A stretch of DNA of 55,226 nucleotides from an uncultured Traorella sp. (GTDB taxonomy: Bacteria; Bacillota_I; Bacilli_A; Erysipelotrichales; Erysipelotrichaceae). This document shows positions 26,182-35,035 of this stretch, in pieces. Location: the NCBI RefSeq assembly GCF_944327115.1, contig NZ_CALVGS010000039.1, forward strand, positions 1 through 55,226, in the 5' to 3' direction. Under the pieces are notes generated by a model. The model was not told the origin of the DNA. It searched no databases and worked only from the letters and a program-made list of their open reading frames with translations. The number at the start of each line of letters is the position of its first letter. Position 1 is the first letter of the stretch. The position numbers were made by a program, and so were the translations under genes.

Positions 26182-27036
26182 ATGGAAGATGTGAATATCG
26201 TACTGATAACGGGAATGTCAGGTGCAGGTAAAACAACAGCGATGTCTGTTTTGGAGGATATGGGCTATCATTGCATCGACCAGTTTCCTGTTGAGCTGAT
26301 TCATGAGCTTGGAAAATTGTTGAAAGGCAAAAGTGATGTTCGTTATCACAACGTGGCACTTGCCACGACAGCCTTGGATTATACAAAGTTTTTAGTCTAT
26401 TTTGAAAATATCGGCATGAATGTAAGGGTCTTGTTCTTAGATGCCAGTAATGATAAGCTTTTAAAGCGTTATAAGTTTACTCGTCGTCAGCATCCTTTTT
26501 TGGTCAATCATATGGCCAATACTTTAGAGGAAGCCATTGAATCAGAAAGAGAATACTTTAATGCCATCAAAGAAAGAGCCAGCATTTATCGAATTGATAC
26601 GACTTATCTGCCGGTTTCACAGTTAAAGAATCAGATCGAAGATTATTTGAAGCTGGGTGAAAAGCCGTCTTTCAGCATTTCATTTGTTTCTTTTGGATAT
26701 AAGAATGGGATTCCTATGGATAGTGATCTTTTGTTTGATGTCCGTTTTTTACCGAATCCGTTTTATGTGGATGAATTAAAGGATCTGACAGGAAATGATC
26801 CGCCGGTGTATAACTATGTTATGAAGTTTGATGCTACTCAGGAATGTATTCGACATATTACTGAATTTCTGGATTATGTTCTTCCTGAATATGAAAAAGA
26901 AGGCAAGAATCATCTGACAGTGGGAATTGGCTGTACGGGCGGCCAGCATCGTTCGGTGACGATTACGAATTATTTGTTTGATCATTATTCTAAAAAATGG
27001 AACTGTTACAAGTCGCATCGGGAAATCAGGGAATAA
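26182..27036 (+). CDS. rapZ: RNase adapter/nucleotide-binding protein RapZ (YvcJ)
   Basis: A 284-residue P-loop protein. Walker A GMSGAGKTT at 11-19, a C-terminal domain with GIGCTGGQHRSVT, the signature of this family. In E. coli RapZ controls glmS mRNA through small RNAs; in Bacillus YvcJ affects competence. GAGGGTGAG precedes the ATG. It heads the conserved rapZ-glmR-whiA operon, three bases before glmR. Confidence 0.95.
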   Translation: MEDVNIVLITGMSGAGKTTAMSVLEDMGYHCIDQFPVELIHELGKLLKGKSDVRYHNVALATTALDYTKFLVYFENIGMNVRVLFLDASNDKLLKRYKFTRRQHPFLVNHMANTLEEAIESEREYFNAIKERASIYRIDTTYLPVSQLKNQIEDYLKLGEKPSFSISFVSFGYKNGIPMDSDLLFDVRFLPNPFYVDELKDLTGNDPPVYNYVMKFDATQECIRHITEFLDYVLPEYEKEGKNHLTVGIGCTGGQHRSVTITNYLFDHYSKKWNCYKSHREIRE

Positions 27037-27039
27037 TCT

Positions 27040-27978
27040 ATGAAAAATGTAGTAGTAATTGGCGGCGGAAGCGGACAGTCGGTCATATTAAAGGGCTTGA
27101 AACAAGTAGCGGATATCAATATAACGACCATCGTGACGGTAGCTGATGATGGGGGAAGTACCGGGAGGCTAAGACGGCAGTTTCATATTCCTGCCATGGG
27201 AGATATTCGGAATGTCATGTGTGCCTTGGCAAAGGAGGAAACTCTTTTTACCCATCTGATGGAATATCGTTTTGAAGGAGAGGATGATGTCGGCGGCCAT
27301 AACTTAGGTAATCTGATATTGACGGCATTGACAGAAAAAGAAGGCAGCTTTATGGATGCCATCAGTGAAATCAGCAAGATCTTGAATGTGAAGGGAACGA
27401 TCCTTCCTGCCACGACGCAGGTGATCACGCTGTTTGCGAGGATGAGCGATGGTACGGTAGTACGTGGTGAAAGCAATATTCCAAATTTTGATAACCGTAT
27501 CCTTGATGTCTTTTATGATGAAAAGGTTGAGGCCAATCCTGAAGCGATGGAGGCCATCATTCAGGCAGATGTGATTTTTATCGGTATCGGATCGCTTTAT
27601 ACGAGCGTTATCCCATGTCTGATCATTGATGGTATTTGTGATGCGATCAAAAAGTCAAAGGCAAAGCGGTATTATATGTGCAATGCCATGAGCCAGCCGG
27701 GGGAAACGGATTATTATTCGGTAGAGGATCATGTCGATGCGTTGGAGAAGCATACGTTTAAGGGAATCGTTCCGAATGTGATCGTTGCACCCAATCATGC
27801 AAGTGAAGAGCTTTTGAAAAAATATGAGAATAAAGGGTCTTATCCGGTGAAACTCAAGCAGGATAAGCATGATTATCATATTATCATGGAGGATCTTTTG
27901 GATGTGAAGGGTAATTTTATCCGCCATGATCCGATCAAGATCCGTGATTTTGCGATTAAATTGTTGAAAGAGAGTTGA
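27040..27978 (+). CDS. glmR: Gluconeogenesis factor GlmR (YvcK)
   Basis: A 312-residue member of the YvcK/CofD-like family. The N-terminus has IGGGSGQSVILKGLK for nucleotide-sugar binding, then TVADDGGSTGRLRR and GDIRNV. In Bacillus it binds UDP-GlcNAc and stimulates GlmS, linking carbon flow to the cell envelope. Middle gene of the rapZ-glmR-whiA operon. Confidence 0.95.
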   Translation: MKNVVVIGGGSGQSVILKGLKQVADINITTIVTVADDGGSTGRLRRQFHIPAMGDIRNVMCALAKEETLFTHLMEYRFEGEDDVGGHNLGNLILTALTEKEGSFMDAISEISKILNVKGTILPATTQVITLFARMSDGTVVRGESNIPNFDNRILDVFYDEKVEANPEAMEAIIQADVIFIGIGSLYTSVIPCLIIDGICDAIKKSKAKRYYMCNAMSQPGETDYYSVEDHVDALEKHTFKGIVPNVIVAPNHASEELLKKYENKGSYPVKLKQDKHDYHIIMEDLLDVKGNFIRHDPIKIRDFAIKLLKES

Positions 27979-27982
27979 TTCG

Positions 27983-28927
27983 ATGTCTTTTACGGCTTCG
28001 GTAAAAAGTGAGGTTGCTGCCAATGAGCTGAAGGAGTGCTGTGCCAAGGCTCAATGCAGTGCTTTGATCAAAATGTGTTCGACGCTGAACATCAATGCAC
28101 AAGGAATGTATCTGACGATTCAAAGCGAAAGTGCTCCTACGGCTAAGAAAATATTAAAGCTGTTGAAGGATCGCTATCAGATTCATAGTGAGCTTTCGGT
28201 CATGAAGAAGATGAATCTGAAGAAAAATAATATTTATGTCTTGCGTATCTTTGATAATACGCAGATGATCCTGAATGATCTTGAGATCATGGATAAAAAC
28301 GGGCTCAGAAGCCATCCTAGTGCCAAGATGGTCAGTAAAGACTGTTGTGCAAGGGCTTTTCTGGCCGGGGCTTTTCTGGCAGGAGGAAGCGTTAATTCGC
28401 CTAATAAGACTAACTATCATTTAGAGATTGCTACCGGTGATGAAAAGCTGGCAAAGTTTATCCAAAGACTGATGGAGCGTTTTTATCTTCCGGCCAAGAT
28501 CATCACTCGAAGAAATCAACAAGTCGTTTATTTAAAATCGAGTGAAAAAATTGCGGACTTTTTGAAATGTATCGAAGCGACCAATTCGGTCTTTGAGTTT
28601 GAAGATGTTCGTATCCAGCGTGATTTCATGAATTCATTGACACGATTGGATAATTGTGATTTTGCCAATGAAATGAAATCGCTGGCAGCCGGAAAAAAAC
28701 AGTGTGAGGATATCGAATACTTAGAAAATTATGGAGCATTGGAATTTTTACCGACAAAGATCAAACAGGCGGCCCTGCTTCGAAAAAAACATCCTGAAGC
28801 CAGTCTGAATGAGCTTTGTGAATACTATGAACAGGAATATTTGGAAACGATATCGAAGTCGGGAATGCGTCATCGTTTGAATAAGATGGCTGAGATTGCC
28901 GCAACATATCGAAAACAAGAGAATTAA
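27983..28927 (+). CDS. whiA: WhiA DNA-binding protein
   Basis: A 314-residue WhiA with an N-terminal LAGLIDADG-like homing endonuclease fold, here FLAGAFLAGGSVNSPN without the catalytic acids, and a C-terminal helix-turn-helix (about 250-310, HPEASLNELCEY and SGMRHRLNKM). In Bacillus it affects division and chromosome segregation. Last conserved gene of the operon, four bases after glmR. Confidence 0.95.
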   Translation: MSFTASVKSEVAANELKECCAKAQCSALIKMCSTLNINAQGMYLTIQSESAPTAKKILKLLKDRYQIHSELSVMKKMNLKKNNIYVLRIFDNTQMILNDLEIMDKNGLRSHPSAKMVSKDCCARAFLAGAFLAGGSVNSPNKTNYHLEIATGDEKLAKFIQRLMERFYLPAKIITRRNQQVVYLKSSEKIADFLKCIEATNSVFEFEDVRIQRDFMNSLTRLDNCDFANEMKSLAAGKKQCEDIEYLENYGALEFLPTKIKQAALLRKKHPEASLNELCEYYEQEYLETISKSGMRHRLNKMAEIAATYRKQEN

Positions 28928-28963
28928 AATGATAAAAAGGCTCAAGATAACTAAGGTGATCTT

Positions 28964-29395
28964 ATGTGGATGAGTCTTTTATTATGGGTAAATGTAAGTC
29001 TTGCCAGATGTGATGAAACACAGCTGGTATTCATGAATGAAGAAGCACAGATTCAGACTGATTTTTTTAATGTGCTTTTTTATGATGAAAGCGGACGTCA
29101 ACAAGCCTGTGAATATCTAAAAAAAGCAGAAATCATTCAATTGGAAGAAGAGGTGACGATGGATAATGCCTATTATATCTATATTGATGAAGTTCTTCTC
29201 CAGTCAAAGCTGATTAATGAAGGAGTGGCAAGAGTGAATGTGGAATTTGAAGGTTATTTGCATAAGCTTCAAAAAGATGAAGTCATTGTGATCGCACAAA
29301 ATGAAAAGCCTGAAAGAGAAAATTCTTCGTTATGGGTCCTTTCGGGATTGTTTCTCTTATGTATTTTATGTGCTTTTCTGGCGATAAAGCTGTAA
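28964..29395 (+). CDS. Membrane-anchored SNase-like domain protein (degenerate)
   Basis: A 143-residue protein with a short hydrophobic N-terminus and a C-terminal membrane helix (about 121-142). Residues about 42-116 can be laid beside the second half of staphylococcal nuclease: AYYIYIDEVLLQSKLINEGVARV against its [21 protein letters not shown], and EKPERENSSLW against its ending KLNIW. The catalytic Arg before YIY (Arg87 in SNase) is not kept, nor is the first half, so nuclease activity is unlikely. The comparison is from memory, not a search. It follows whiA by 36 bases and may be transcribed with it. Confidence 0.55.
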   Translation: MWMSLLLWVNVSLARCDETQLVFMNEEAQIQTDFFNVLFYDESGRQQACEYLKKAEIIQLEEEVTMDNAYYIYIDEVLLQSKLINEGVARVNVEFEGYLHKLQKDEVIVIAQNEKPERENSSLWVLSGLFLLCILCAFLAIKL

Positions 29396-29461
29396 GCTTT
29401 GTGTCAAAAATGTAATATACAATTTTCAAAGTTTCATGTATAATTGATGCAGGTGATGAGA

Positions 29462-29731
29462 ATGAGAGATTTTATTACGATTATTATATATGGAGCCATT
29501 ATTTTAGCAGTCATCGCATTTTTTATAAATCTGCTTCCAATCATTCTTCCGATTGTTGTAGTTCTGATGGTCATCAGCTATTTCAAAAGAAAAAGACGTC
29601 TGGATCATACGACAAGCTATTATTCTTCGAGAAGTTATGAAGATGATTATGAACCTCGAAATTATCAGACAAGAGGAAAGATCAAAAGTGATGTCATTGA
29701 TGTCGAATATACGGAAACAGTAGAAAAATAG
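29462..29731 (+). CDS. Small membrane protein of unknown function
   Basis: An 89-residue protein with one or two adjacent membrane segments (about 3-43) followed by RKRR and a hydrophilic cytosolic tail rich in Tyr, Ser and acidic residues. Not recognised. ATG 29462 is chosen because AGGTG stands seven bases upstream; the frame opens 18 bases earlier. A TATAAT box lies at 29439-29444. Its stop abuts the GNAT gene's ribosome site. Confidence 0.65.
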   Translation: MRDFITIIIYGAIILAVIAFFINLLPIILPIVVVLMVISYFKRKRRLDHTTSYYSSRSYEDDYEPRNYQTRGKIKSDVIDVEYTETVEK

Positions 29732-29740
29732 GTGAGAAAG

Positions 29741-30652
29741 ATGATCAAAGAGGCTAGTGAAAAAGATAAGAGCGCCATTTATAATCTCTGGCAAAGCAGT
29801 TTTTCTATAAAAAACAGTGAAACGATCAACTGCTTTTTTAATTATGGCATGAATGATGGGAAAACGATCTTATGTGAAAAGGATGAAAAGCTTGTTGCCA
29901 GTGTTTTTATGCGCGATATGAATATCATGTTTCATAACCGCCTTTTAAAGAGTACATTTTTATCTCATGTTGCCGTTCATCCCGATTATCGGAAAACTTC
30001 ATCATTGGATGAATGTTTAAAAAGTGTGATCGATGAATGTGAAAAGAAGGCTTTGTTTACCTTTGTGGAAGCTACCTCTTATAAGTTTTGGGAAAATTAT
30101 GGTTTTCAGGAAGGAACGCAGCATCGCTATTATGAGTTAAATGAACGTCATTTTGAAAATGTCAGTCAGAATGATGTGTTTGAAGATGCACAGGCTTTTG
30201 AGCTCAAGGAAGCCTATGATGAATTCATGAAACATTTTGACGGTTATAAAGTGCGTTCGCTGCATGATTTCGAAGTGATGATAAAGGAAGCCAACAGCAT
30301 GAATGAGAGGATACTGATCGTTCGGCATCGTGCCAAGCCAATGGGATATATCCGCTTTTCCACAGAGAAAAAACAAGTGAAGGTAAAAGAGATCATCTAT
30401 CTTGGAAGCAATGCTTTTTTGCGTTTGTGCAGGGCTGCTTTGGGGCTGAATGATCTGATCATATTGGAGCTGAGCGAGGCCGAGCATATTGAAAAGCTCT
30501 TTCCATTGGCGATTCCGAGAAAAAGGTGTGCCGTCATGGTCCGCTGCAACAATTTTCCTCTTTTTAATAAGCTTTATAACGCTCGTGTAAAGACAAGCAA
30601 GGAGGCTTATTTACTGACAAAAAAACCACGGTTCATGAATGAAAAATATTAA
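29741..30652 (+). CDS. GNAT-family N-acetyltransferase
   Basis: A 303-residue cytosolic acetyltransferase. The N-terminal half is a GNAT domain with HVAVHPDYRKTSSLDECL as the acetyl-CoA-binding segment (about 87-104) and FWENYGFQEG as the C-terminal motif. The second half looks like another, weaker GNAT-like domain, giving an Eis-like layout without the C-terminal sterol-carrier domain. ATG 29741 has AGGTGA five bases upstream; GTG 29732 is the alternative. Substrate unknown. Immediately downstream of the small membrane protein. Confidence 0.8.
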   Translation: MIKEASEKDKSAIYNLWQSSFSIKNSETINCFFNYGMNDGKTILCEKDEKLVASVFMRDMNIMFHNRLLKSTFLSHVAVHPDYRKTSSLDECLKSVIDECEKKALFTFVEATSYKFWENYGFQEGTQHRYYELNERHFENVSQNDVFEDAQAFELKEAYDEFMKHFDGYKVRSLHDFEVMIKEANSMNERILIVRHRAKPMGYIRFSTEKKQVKVKEIIYLGSNAFLRLCRAALGLNDLIILELSEAEHIEKLFPLAIPRKRCAVMVRCNNFPLFNKLYNARVKTSKEAYLLTKKPRFMNEKY

Positions 30653-30765
30653 GATAAATATATGGAAATCATTGGTTTGTTTGTCTTTTGATGAATGTAT
30701 GCGCTTATATTCGCTCTTTGTTCATATAGGTGCATGAAAAAGTGGATAAGTGAAAGATTTCTCAA

Positions 30766-30793
30766 TTGACTTTTCTATTAAAAATTGTATAAT
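30766..30793 (+). promoter_or_regulatory. gapA promoter
   Basis: TTGACT (30766-30771) and TATAAT (30788-30793) with a 16-base spacer, about 30 bases before gapA and followed by AGAAGGAGG. Strong, as expected for a highly expressed gene. Confidence 0.75.
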
Positions 30794-30823
30794 ATGTTTG
30801 TTTAGAAGGAGGACTTTAAAAAA

Positions 30824-31837
30824 ATGACAGTTAAAGTTGCAATTAATGGTTTTGGACGTATTGGACGTCTTGCATTCAGACAGATGTTTGGTGCAGAAGG
30901 TTATGAAGTTGTTGCGATCAACGACTTAACAAGCCCTAAAATGCTTGCTCACTTATTAAAATACGATTCAGCTCAGGGAAGATATGCATTAGCTGACAAG
31001 GTTAGTGCTGGTGAATCTTCAATCACTGTAGATGGCAAGGAAATCGAAATCTACAAGGAAGCTGATGCATCTAACCTGCCTTGGGGCAAATTAGGAGTAG
31101 ATGTTGTATTGGAATGTACAGGATTCTATACTTCTAAGGAAAAAGCTTCTGCTCATATCAAAGCAGGTGCTCGTAAGGTTGTTATTTCTGCTCCTGCAGG
31201 AAACGATCTTCCTACAGTTGTTTACAACGTTAACCACACAGTATTGAAGCCGGAAGATACAGTTATCTCAGCTGCTTCTTGTACAACTAACTGCCTGGCT
31301 CCTATGGCTAAAGCATTGAATGATTTAGCTCCTATCCAGTCAGGTATCATGACTACTGTTCATGCTTACACAGGTGATCAGATGACTCTTGATGGACCTC
31401 AGAGAAAAGGTGATTTAAGACGTTCAAGAGCTGCTGCTGTGAACATCGTTCCTAACTCTACTGGTGCTGCTAAGGCTATCGGTTTGGTTATTCCTGAATT
31501 GAACGGTAAGTTGATCGGTTCTGCTCAGCGTGTTCCAGTTCCTACAGGTTCAACTACGATCTTAGTTGCTGTTGTTGAAGGAAATGTAACTGTTGATCAG
31601 GTAAATGCTGCTATGAAGGCTGCAAGCAACGAATCTTTCGGTTATACTGAAGAACAGTTGGTATCTAGCGATATCATCGGTATCACTTATGGTTCATTGT
31701 TCGATGCTACTCAGACAATGGTTAAGCCTATGGATAACGGAACGACTCAGGTTCAGGTTGTTTCTTGGTATGATAACGAAAATTCATACACTAGCCAGAT
31801 GGTTAGAACAATCAAATACTTCTCTGAATTAGCTTAA
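30824..31837 (+). CDS. gapA: Glyceraldehyde-3-phosphate dehydrogenase
   Basis: A 337-residue NAD-dependent glycolytic GAPDH. NAD-binding [14 protein letters not shown] (7-20), catalytic Cys153 in [12 protein letters not shown] and His180 in VHAYTGD. Codon use is visibly different from most of the window, favouring gct, gtt, aac and ggt, as in highly expressed genes. Monocistronic with its own promoter and terminator; no pgk or tpi follows. Confidence 0.97.
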   Translation: MTVKVAINGFGRIGRLAFRQMFGAEGYEVVAINDLTSPKMLAHLLKYDSAQGRYALADKVSAGESSITVDGKEIEIYKEADASNLPWGKLGVDVVLECTGFYTSKEKASAHIKAGARKVVISAPAGNDLPTVVYNVNHTVLKPEDTVISAASCTTNCLAPMAKALNDLAPIQSGIMTTVHAYTGDQMTLDGPQRKGDLRRSRAAAVNIVPNSTGAAKAIGLVIPELNGKLIGSAQRVPVPTGSTTILVAVVEGNVTVDQVNAAMKAASNESFGYTEEQLVSSDIIGITYGSLFDATQTMVKPMDNGTTQVQVVSWYDNENSYTSQMVRTIKYFSELA

Positions 31838-31853
31838 TTAAAGATAAAAGACA

Positions 31854-31883
31854 AAAACCGGGGCAACACAACCCGGTTTTTTT
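31854..31883 (+). terminator. gapA terminator
   Basis: AAAACCGGG and CCCGGTTTT around a short loop, followed by T-rich sequence. Confidence 0.85.
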
Positions 31884-32013
31884 ATATATTAGGAAATTTC
31901 AATTTTGATGGACAGGAAGATAATGAAAGAGAATAAAAAAAGTTAAGTGTGATTTATGTTATGATAGTCATTAATATCTGTGTGAATACTCTTTTTTCTA
32001 TCAGGGAGACATC

Positions 32014-32298
32014 TTGAAAGTCTTTTCTCTTTCCAACCGTTTCTATTACCATGAATTCCCTGATCTGAAGCCTGCCCATGTTCTTCATAAGGTGTTCGAG
32101 AACAGCGGGCTTCATCAGCTTCTTAAAAAGCAGTTTCATCTCAGTGACCATATCCCTCTGTCTGCCACCCATGAAGCCAAGGTCTTGTTAAAAGCGAATG
32201 CTTCCTTGAATAACAATCTTATTTTGGTGGAGATGAAAATAAGGAAAGATCAAAGTATGCCTGTCAATAAATATGAAAAAAGAAATTTCATGGGGTAG
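32014..32298 (+). CDS. Orphan open frame of unknown origin, possible gene remnant
   Basis: A 94-codon frame starting at TTG with GGGAG seven bases upstream. The first 60 residues look protein-like (HEFPDLKPAHVLHKVFENSG), while the rest becomes low-complexity, and its composition is richer in C-runs than the flanks. No family recognised. It lies in a 480-base gap between gapA and the T-box and might be a truncated transposase or other decayed gene, or a chance frame. A frame on the opposite strand (31954-32172) has no support. Confidence 0.25.
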   Translation: MKVFSLSNRFYYHEFPDLKPAHVLHKVFENSGLHQLLKKQFHLSDHIPLSATHEAKVLLKANASLNNNLILVEMKIRKDQSMPVNKYEKRNFMG

Positions 32299-32315
32299 AA
32301 TCGTGTGTAATTCTG

Positions 32316-32344
32316 TTTACATTTTATAGGAGTTGTGGTATAAA
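32316..32344 (+). promoter_or_regulatory. Promoter of the cysS T-box operon
   Basis: TTTACA (32316-32321) and TATAAA (32339-32344), spacer 17 bases, directly before the T-box leader. Confidence 0.65.
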
Positions 32345-32349
32345 GATTA

Positions 32350-32551
32350 AGTAAAACCGGTGATGAAGGAAAGAGCATCCATAGAATAACTTCAGAGAGG
32401 CTTGAAGGGTGGAAAAAGCTGTTAGGAGTGGATGAAATGCACCTTCTAGGGACTTTAATCAAGTACGTGGATGGCGTTAACATAAATGAGTGGATATATT
32501 CAATTAAAGTGGAACCGCGTGATCAAGCGTCTTTAAGAGATGCTTTTTTTA
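32350..32551 (+). ncRNA. T-box riboswitch, cysteine-specific
   Basis: A leader that reads tRNA charging. Seen in order: stem I with AGAGAG-type loop (about 32394-32399), GGTGGAAAA element, specifier loop with GAAATGCACC where TGC (32438-32440) is the cysteine codon, the T-box sequence TGGAACCGCG (32510-32519) that pairs with the tRNA end, and the terminator AAGCGTCTT/AAGAGATGCTT with T7. Uncharged tRNA-Cys should stabilise the antiterminator and turn on cysS and genes downstream. Confidence 0.9.
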
Positions 32552-32569
32552 TTATCAGGAGGGAAAAAG

Positions 32570-33904
32570 ATGAAATTATTTAACAGCTATACCAATAAGA
32601 TGGAAGAATTTATTCCTATTGAAGAAGGAAAGGTCAGTATGTATGTGTGCGGACCTACGGTGTATAACCGTCCGCATATCGGTAATGGGCGGCCGATCAT
32701 TGTTTATGATACGCTGAAGAAGACCTTTGAAGCATTAGGTTATGATGTTACCTATGTATCGAATTTCACGGATGTGGATGATAAGATCATAAAAAGGGCA
32801 AAAGAAGAAGGTATTAGTGAAGCGGAGCTGACGGAGAAATACATTGAGGGATATAATGAGGACCGCCGCAGCTTAAATGCGGATATCCCGGATATCACAC
32901 CGAGGGTAACGGAAACGATGGATGAGATCATTGCTTTTATTGCGGATCTGGTAGATAAAAAAGCAGCTTATGTCGTTGATGGAGATGTTTATTTCAGAGT
33001 TAATGCTGTTGAACATTATGGTGCTTTAAGCAAGCAGCGGATCGATGATCTGATGGTAGGTGCCAGAATTGATGAAAATTCCTTAAAGGAGAATCCGTTG
33101 GATTTTACATTGTGGAAAAAGACAGATGAGGGTATCAACTGGGATTCACCTTGGTCAAAAGGACGTCCGGGATGGCATACAGAATGTGTGGTCATGATCA
33201 ATAAGGAATTTAAGAGTCATCGTATTGATATTCATGGTGGCGGTATGGATCTGAAGTTTCCGCATCATGAAAATGAGATTGCACAGAGTGAAGCTTGTTT
33301 TCATACACACATTGCGAATTATTGGCTGCATAATGGTATGCTGAATCTGGATGGTGTAAAAATGTCCAAGTCTTTAGGCAATACGCTTCTGATCAAGGAT
33401 ATGGTTAAAGAGATTGGCGGCAATGTCTTGAGATGGGCTTTCTTATCGGCACATTATCGTGCACCGTTGAATTTTAATGATGAAGTCATAGAAAGTGCTC
33501 GTAATGAATTGAATAAAGTGATGAATTCTTACAAGCAGGCTTGTGTAAAAATGCAATTGGCTCACAAAGATTTTAAAGCTGAAAAGGATGAAAAATTGTG
33601 GAATTCTTTCCTTGATGAAATGAGCGATGATTTAAATACTCCGAATGCCTTTAGTGTTGTTTTTGAAACGGTAAAGCAGTTGAATAGCGCCTTGCGTGTC
33701 CGTGAGATCGATTATGATGCCGTATCAAAGCTGGTGACAGCTCTTGAAGGAATGATGCATGTCCTTGGCATTCGTATCGAACGTACGGTGCTGGATGAAG
33801 AGAGTTACGAATTGTATCAGAAATGGAATGAAGCTAAGGCTGTCAAAGATTTTGAAAAGGCAGACGGCTATCGTCAGAAGCTGATGGAAAAAGGGGTCTT
33901 ATAA
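32570..33904 (+). CDS. cysS: Cysteinyl-tRNA synthetase
   Basis: A 444-residue class I synthetase that charges tRNA-Cys. HIGN (36-39), KMSKS (264-268) and the zinc ligands beginning with Cys27 in CGPTVYN and including HTEC and HHENE segments are all present. The start is ATG 32570 behind CAGGAGGG; the frame opens ten codons earlier inside the T-box terminator. It leads the operon with mrnC and rlmB; its stop codon shares a base with the mrnC start. Confidence 0.97.
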   Translation: MKLFNSYTNKMEEFIPIEEGKVSMYVCGPTVYNRPHIGNGRPIIVYDTLKKTFEALGYDVTYVSNFTDVDDKIIKRAKEEGISEAELTEKYIEGYNEDRRSLNADIPDITPRVTETMDEIIAFIADLVDKKAAYVVDGDVYFRVNAVEHYGALSKQRIDDLMVGARIDENSLKENPLDFTLWKKTDEGINWDSPWSKGRPGWHTECVVMINKEFKSHRIDIHGGGMDLKFPHHENEIAQSEACFHTHIANYWLHNGMLNLDGVKMSKSLGNTLLIKDMVKEIGGNVLRWAFLSAHYRAPLNFNDEVIESARNELNKVMNSYKQACVKMQLAHKDFKAEKDEKLWNSFLDEMSDDLNTPNAFSVVFETVKQLNSALRVREIDYDAVSKLVTALEGMMHVLGIRIERTVLDEESYELYQKWNEAKAVKDFEKADGYRQKLMEKGVL

Positions 33905-34287
33905 TGGAAATCGTTCCTTATAATGGTACTACATTGGCTTTTATCGGTGATGCGGTCATGACTCTTTGGGTCAGGGAAAGGCTCGTTCGGGCAGGCTATC
34001 AAAAGCCAAATGATCTTCAGAAGATGACCTCTCATTATGTCAGCGCCAAGGCACAGGCGCATTATCTGAATGTTTTGATCGAGAAGAATTTCTTTGATGA
34101 AGAAGAGCTGGAAATTATCAAGCGCGGCAGAAATGCTCAGACAAAAACGATTGCGAAAAATGCAGATATGATCACGTATCGCATGGCTACCGGATTTGAA
34201 GCGATCGTTGGTTATTATTATCTGAGCGGACAGTGTGGAAAACTGGAAAAACTGTGGAACGAAGTTGTTGAGCAGGGAGAGCAATAA
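33904..34287 (+). CDS. mrnC: Mini-ribonuclease III
   Basis: A 127-residue RNase III-like catalytic domain without a dsRNA-binding domain, which finishes 23S rRNA ends in Bacillota. The catalytic region LAFIGDAVMTLWVRERL (12-28) with Asp16 and the C-terminal EAIVGYYYLSG match the family. Position directly after cysS is conserved in Bacillus. Confidence 0.93.
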   Translation: MEIVPYNGTTLAFIGDAVMTLWVRERLVRAGYQKPNDLQKMTSHYVSAKAQAHYLNVLIEKNFFDEEELEIIKRGRNAQTKTIAKNADMITYRMATGFEAIVGYYYLSGQCGKLEKLWNEVVEQGEQ

Positions 34288-34288
34288 T

Positions 34289-35014
34289 ATGGCACAATAT
34301 ATGTATGGAAAAAATGTCGTTCGTCAGCTATTGAAGGGCGATAGAAAAATCTATGAGATTCTTTTGGCAGAGGGCTTTAAGGATAAGGAACTGGAGAGTT
34401 TGGCCTTGAAAAAACAGGCGGTGATCAGAACCGTTCCTAAAAGAAAGCTGGATCAGCTTTTGAAAACGACCTATCATCAAGGAATTGCCGCAAGTGTCGA
34501 AGAGTATAAGACCTATACGCTGGAAGAGCTGCTCGCAGCCATCCCTGATTCAAAGCAGCCGCTTCTGGTCATGCTGGATGGGTTGGAAGATCCCCAAAAT
34601 CTTGGAGCGATCCTGAGAACCTGTGATTGTGTAGGTGCTGATGGTGTCATCATTGGTAAAAATCGCAGCGTACAGCTAAATGCAACTGTAGCAAAGACCT
34701 CGACCGGGGCCATCGATACTGTCAAGGTGGCCAGTGTGACCAATCTTGCACGTTCGATCCAGGCTTTAAAAGAAAAAGGTTTCTGGGTCGTAGGGGCAGA
34801 TATGGAAAAGGCCATCGATTATCGGGATATGCAGTGTGATGTGCCGCTTTTGCTGGTCATTGGAAGCGAAGGCTTTGGTATTTCATCTTTAGTTAAAAAG
34901 AACTGTGATTACATGGTTGCGTTGCCGATGACAGGTTCGGTTACATCGCTGAATGCTTCTGTTGCTTGTGGAATCCTTCTTTATGAAATTTATTCAAAAC
35001 GCCATCCCCGTTAG
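34289..35014 (+). CDS. rlmB: 23S rRNA 2'-O-methyltransferase, TrmH/SpoU family (RlmB)
   Basis: A 241-residue SPOUT methyltransferase with an N-terminal L7Ae-like substrate-binding part (YGKNVVRQLL) and a knotted C-terminal domain: LDGLEDPQNLGAILRTCD, VIGSEGFGIS and LPMTGSVTSLNASVA. It methylates a guanosine ribose in 23S rRNA. ATG 34289 follows GGGAGAG; the frame extends into mrnC without support. One base after the mrnC stop. Confidence 0.92.
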   Translation: MAQYMYGKNVVRQLLKGDRKIYEILLAEGFKDKELESLALKKQAVIRTVPKRKLDQLLKTTYHQGIAASVEEYKTYTLEELLAAIPDSKQPLLVMLDGLEDPQNLGAILRTCDCVGADGVIIGKNRSVQLNATVAKTSTGAIDTVKVASVTNLARSIQALKEKGFWVVGADMEKAIDYRDMQCDVPLLLVIGSEGFGISSLVKKNCDYMVALPMTGSVTSLNASVACGILLYEIYSKRHPR

Positions 35015-35035
35015 CTGACGAACTCGGGAGGGACT

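Noticed and set aside
30696-30709. cre-like sequence TGTATGCGCTTATA upstream of gapA
   Set aside because: It matches 12 of 14 consensus positions but lies 57 bases upstream of the -35 box, and gapA is usually not catabolite-repressed this way; likely chance.
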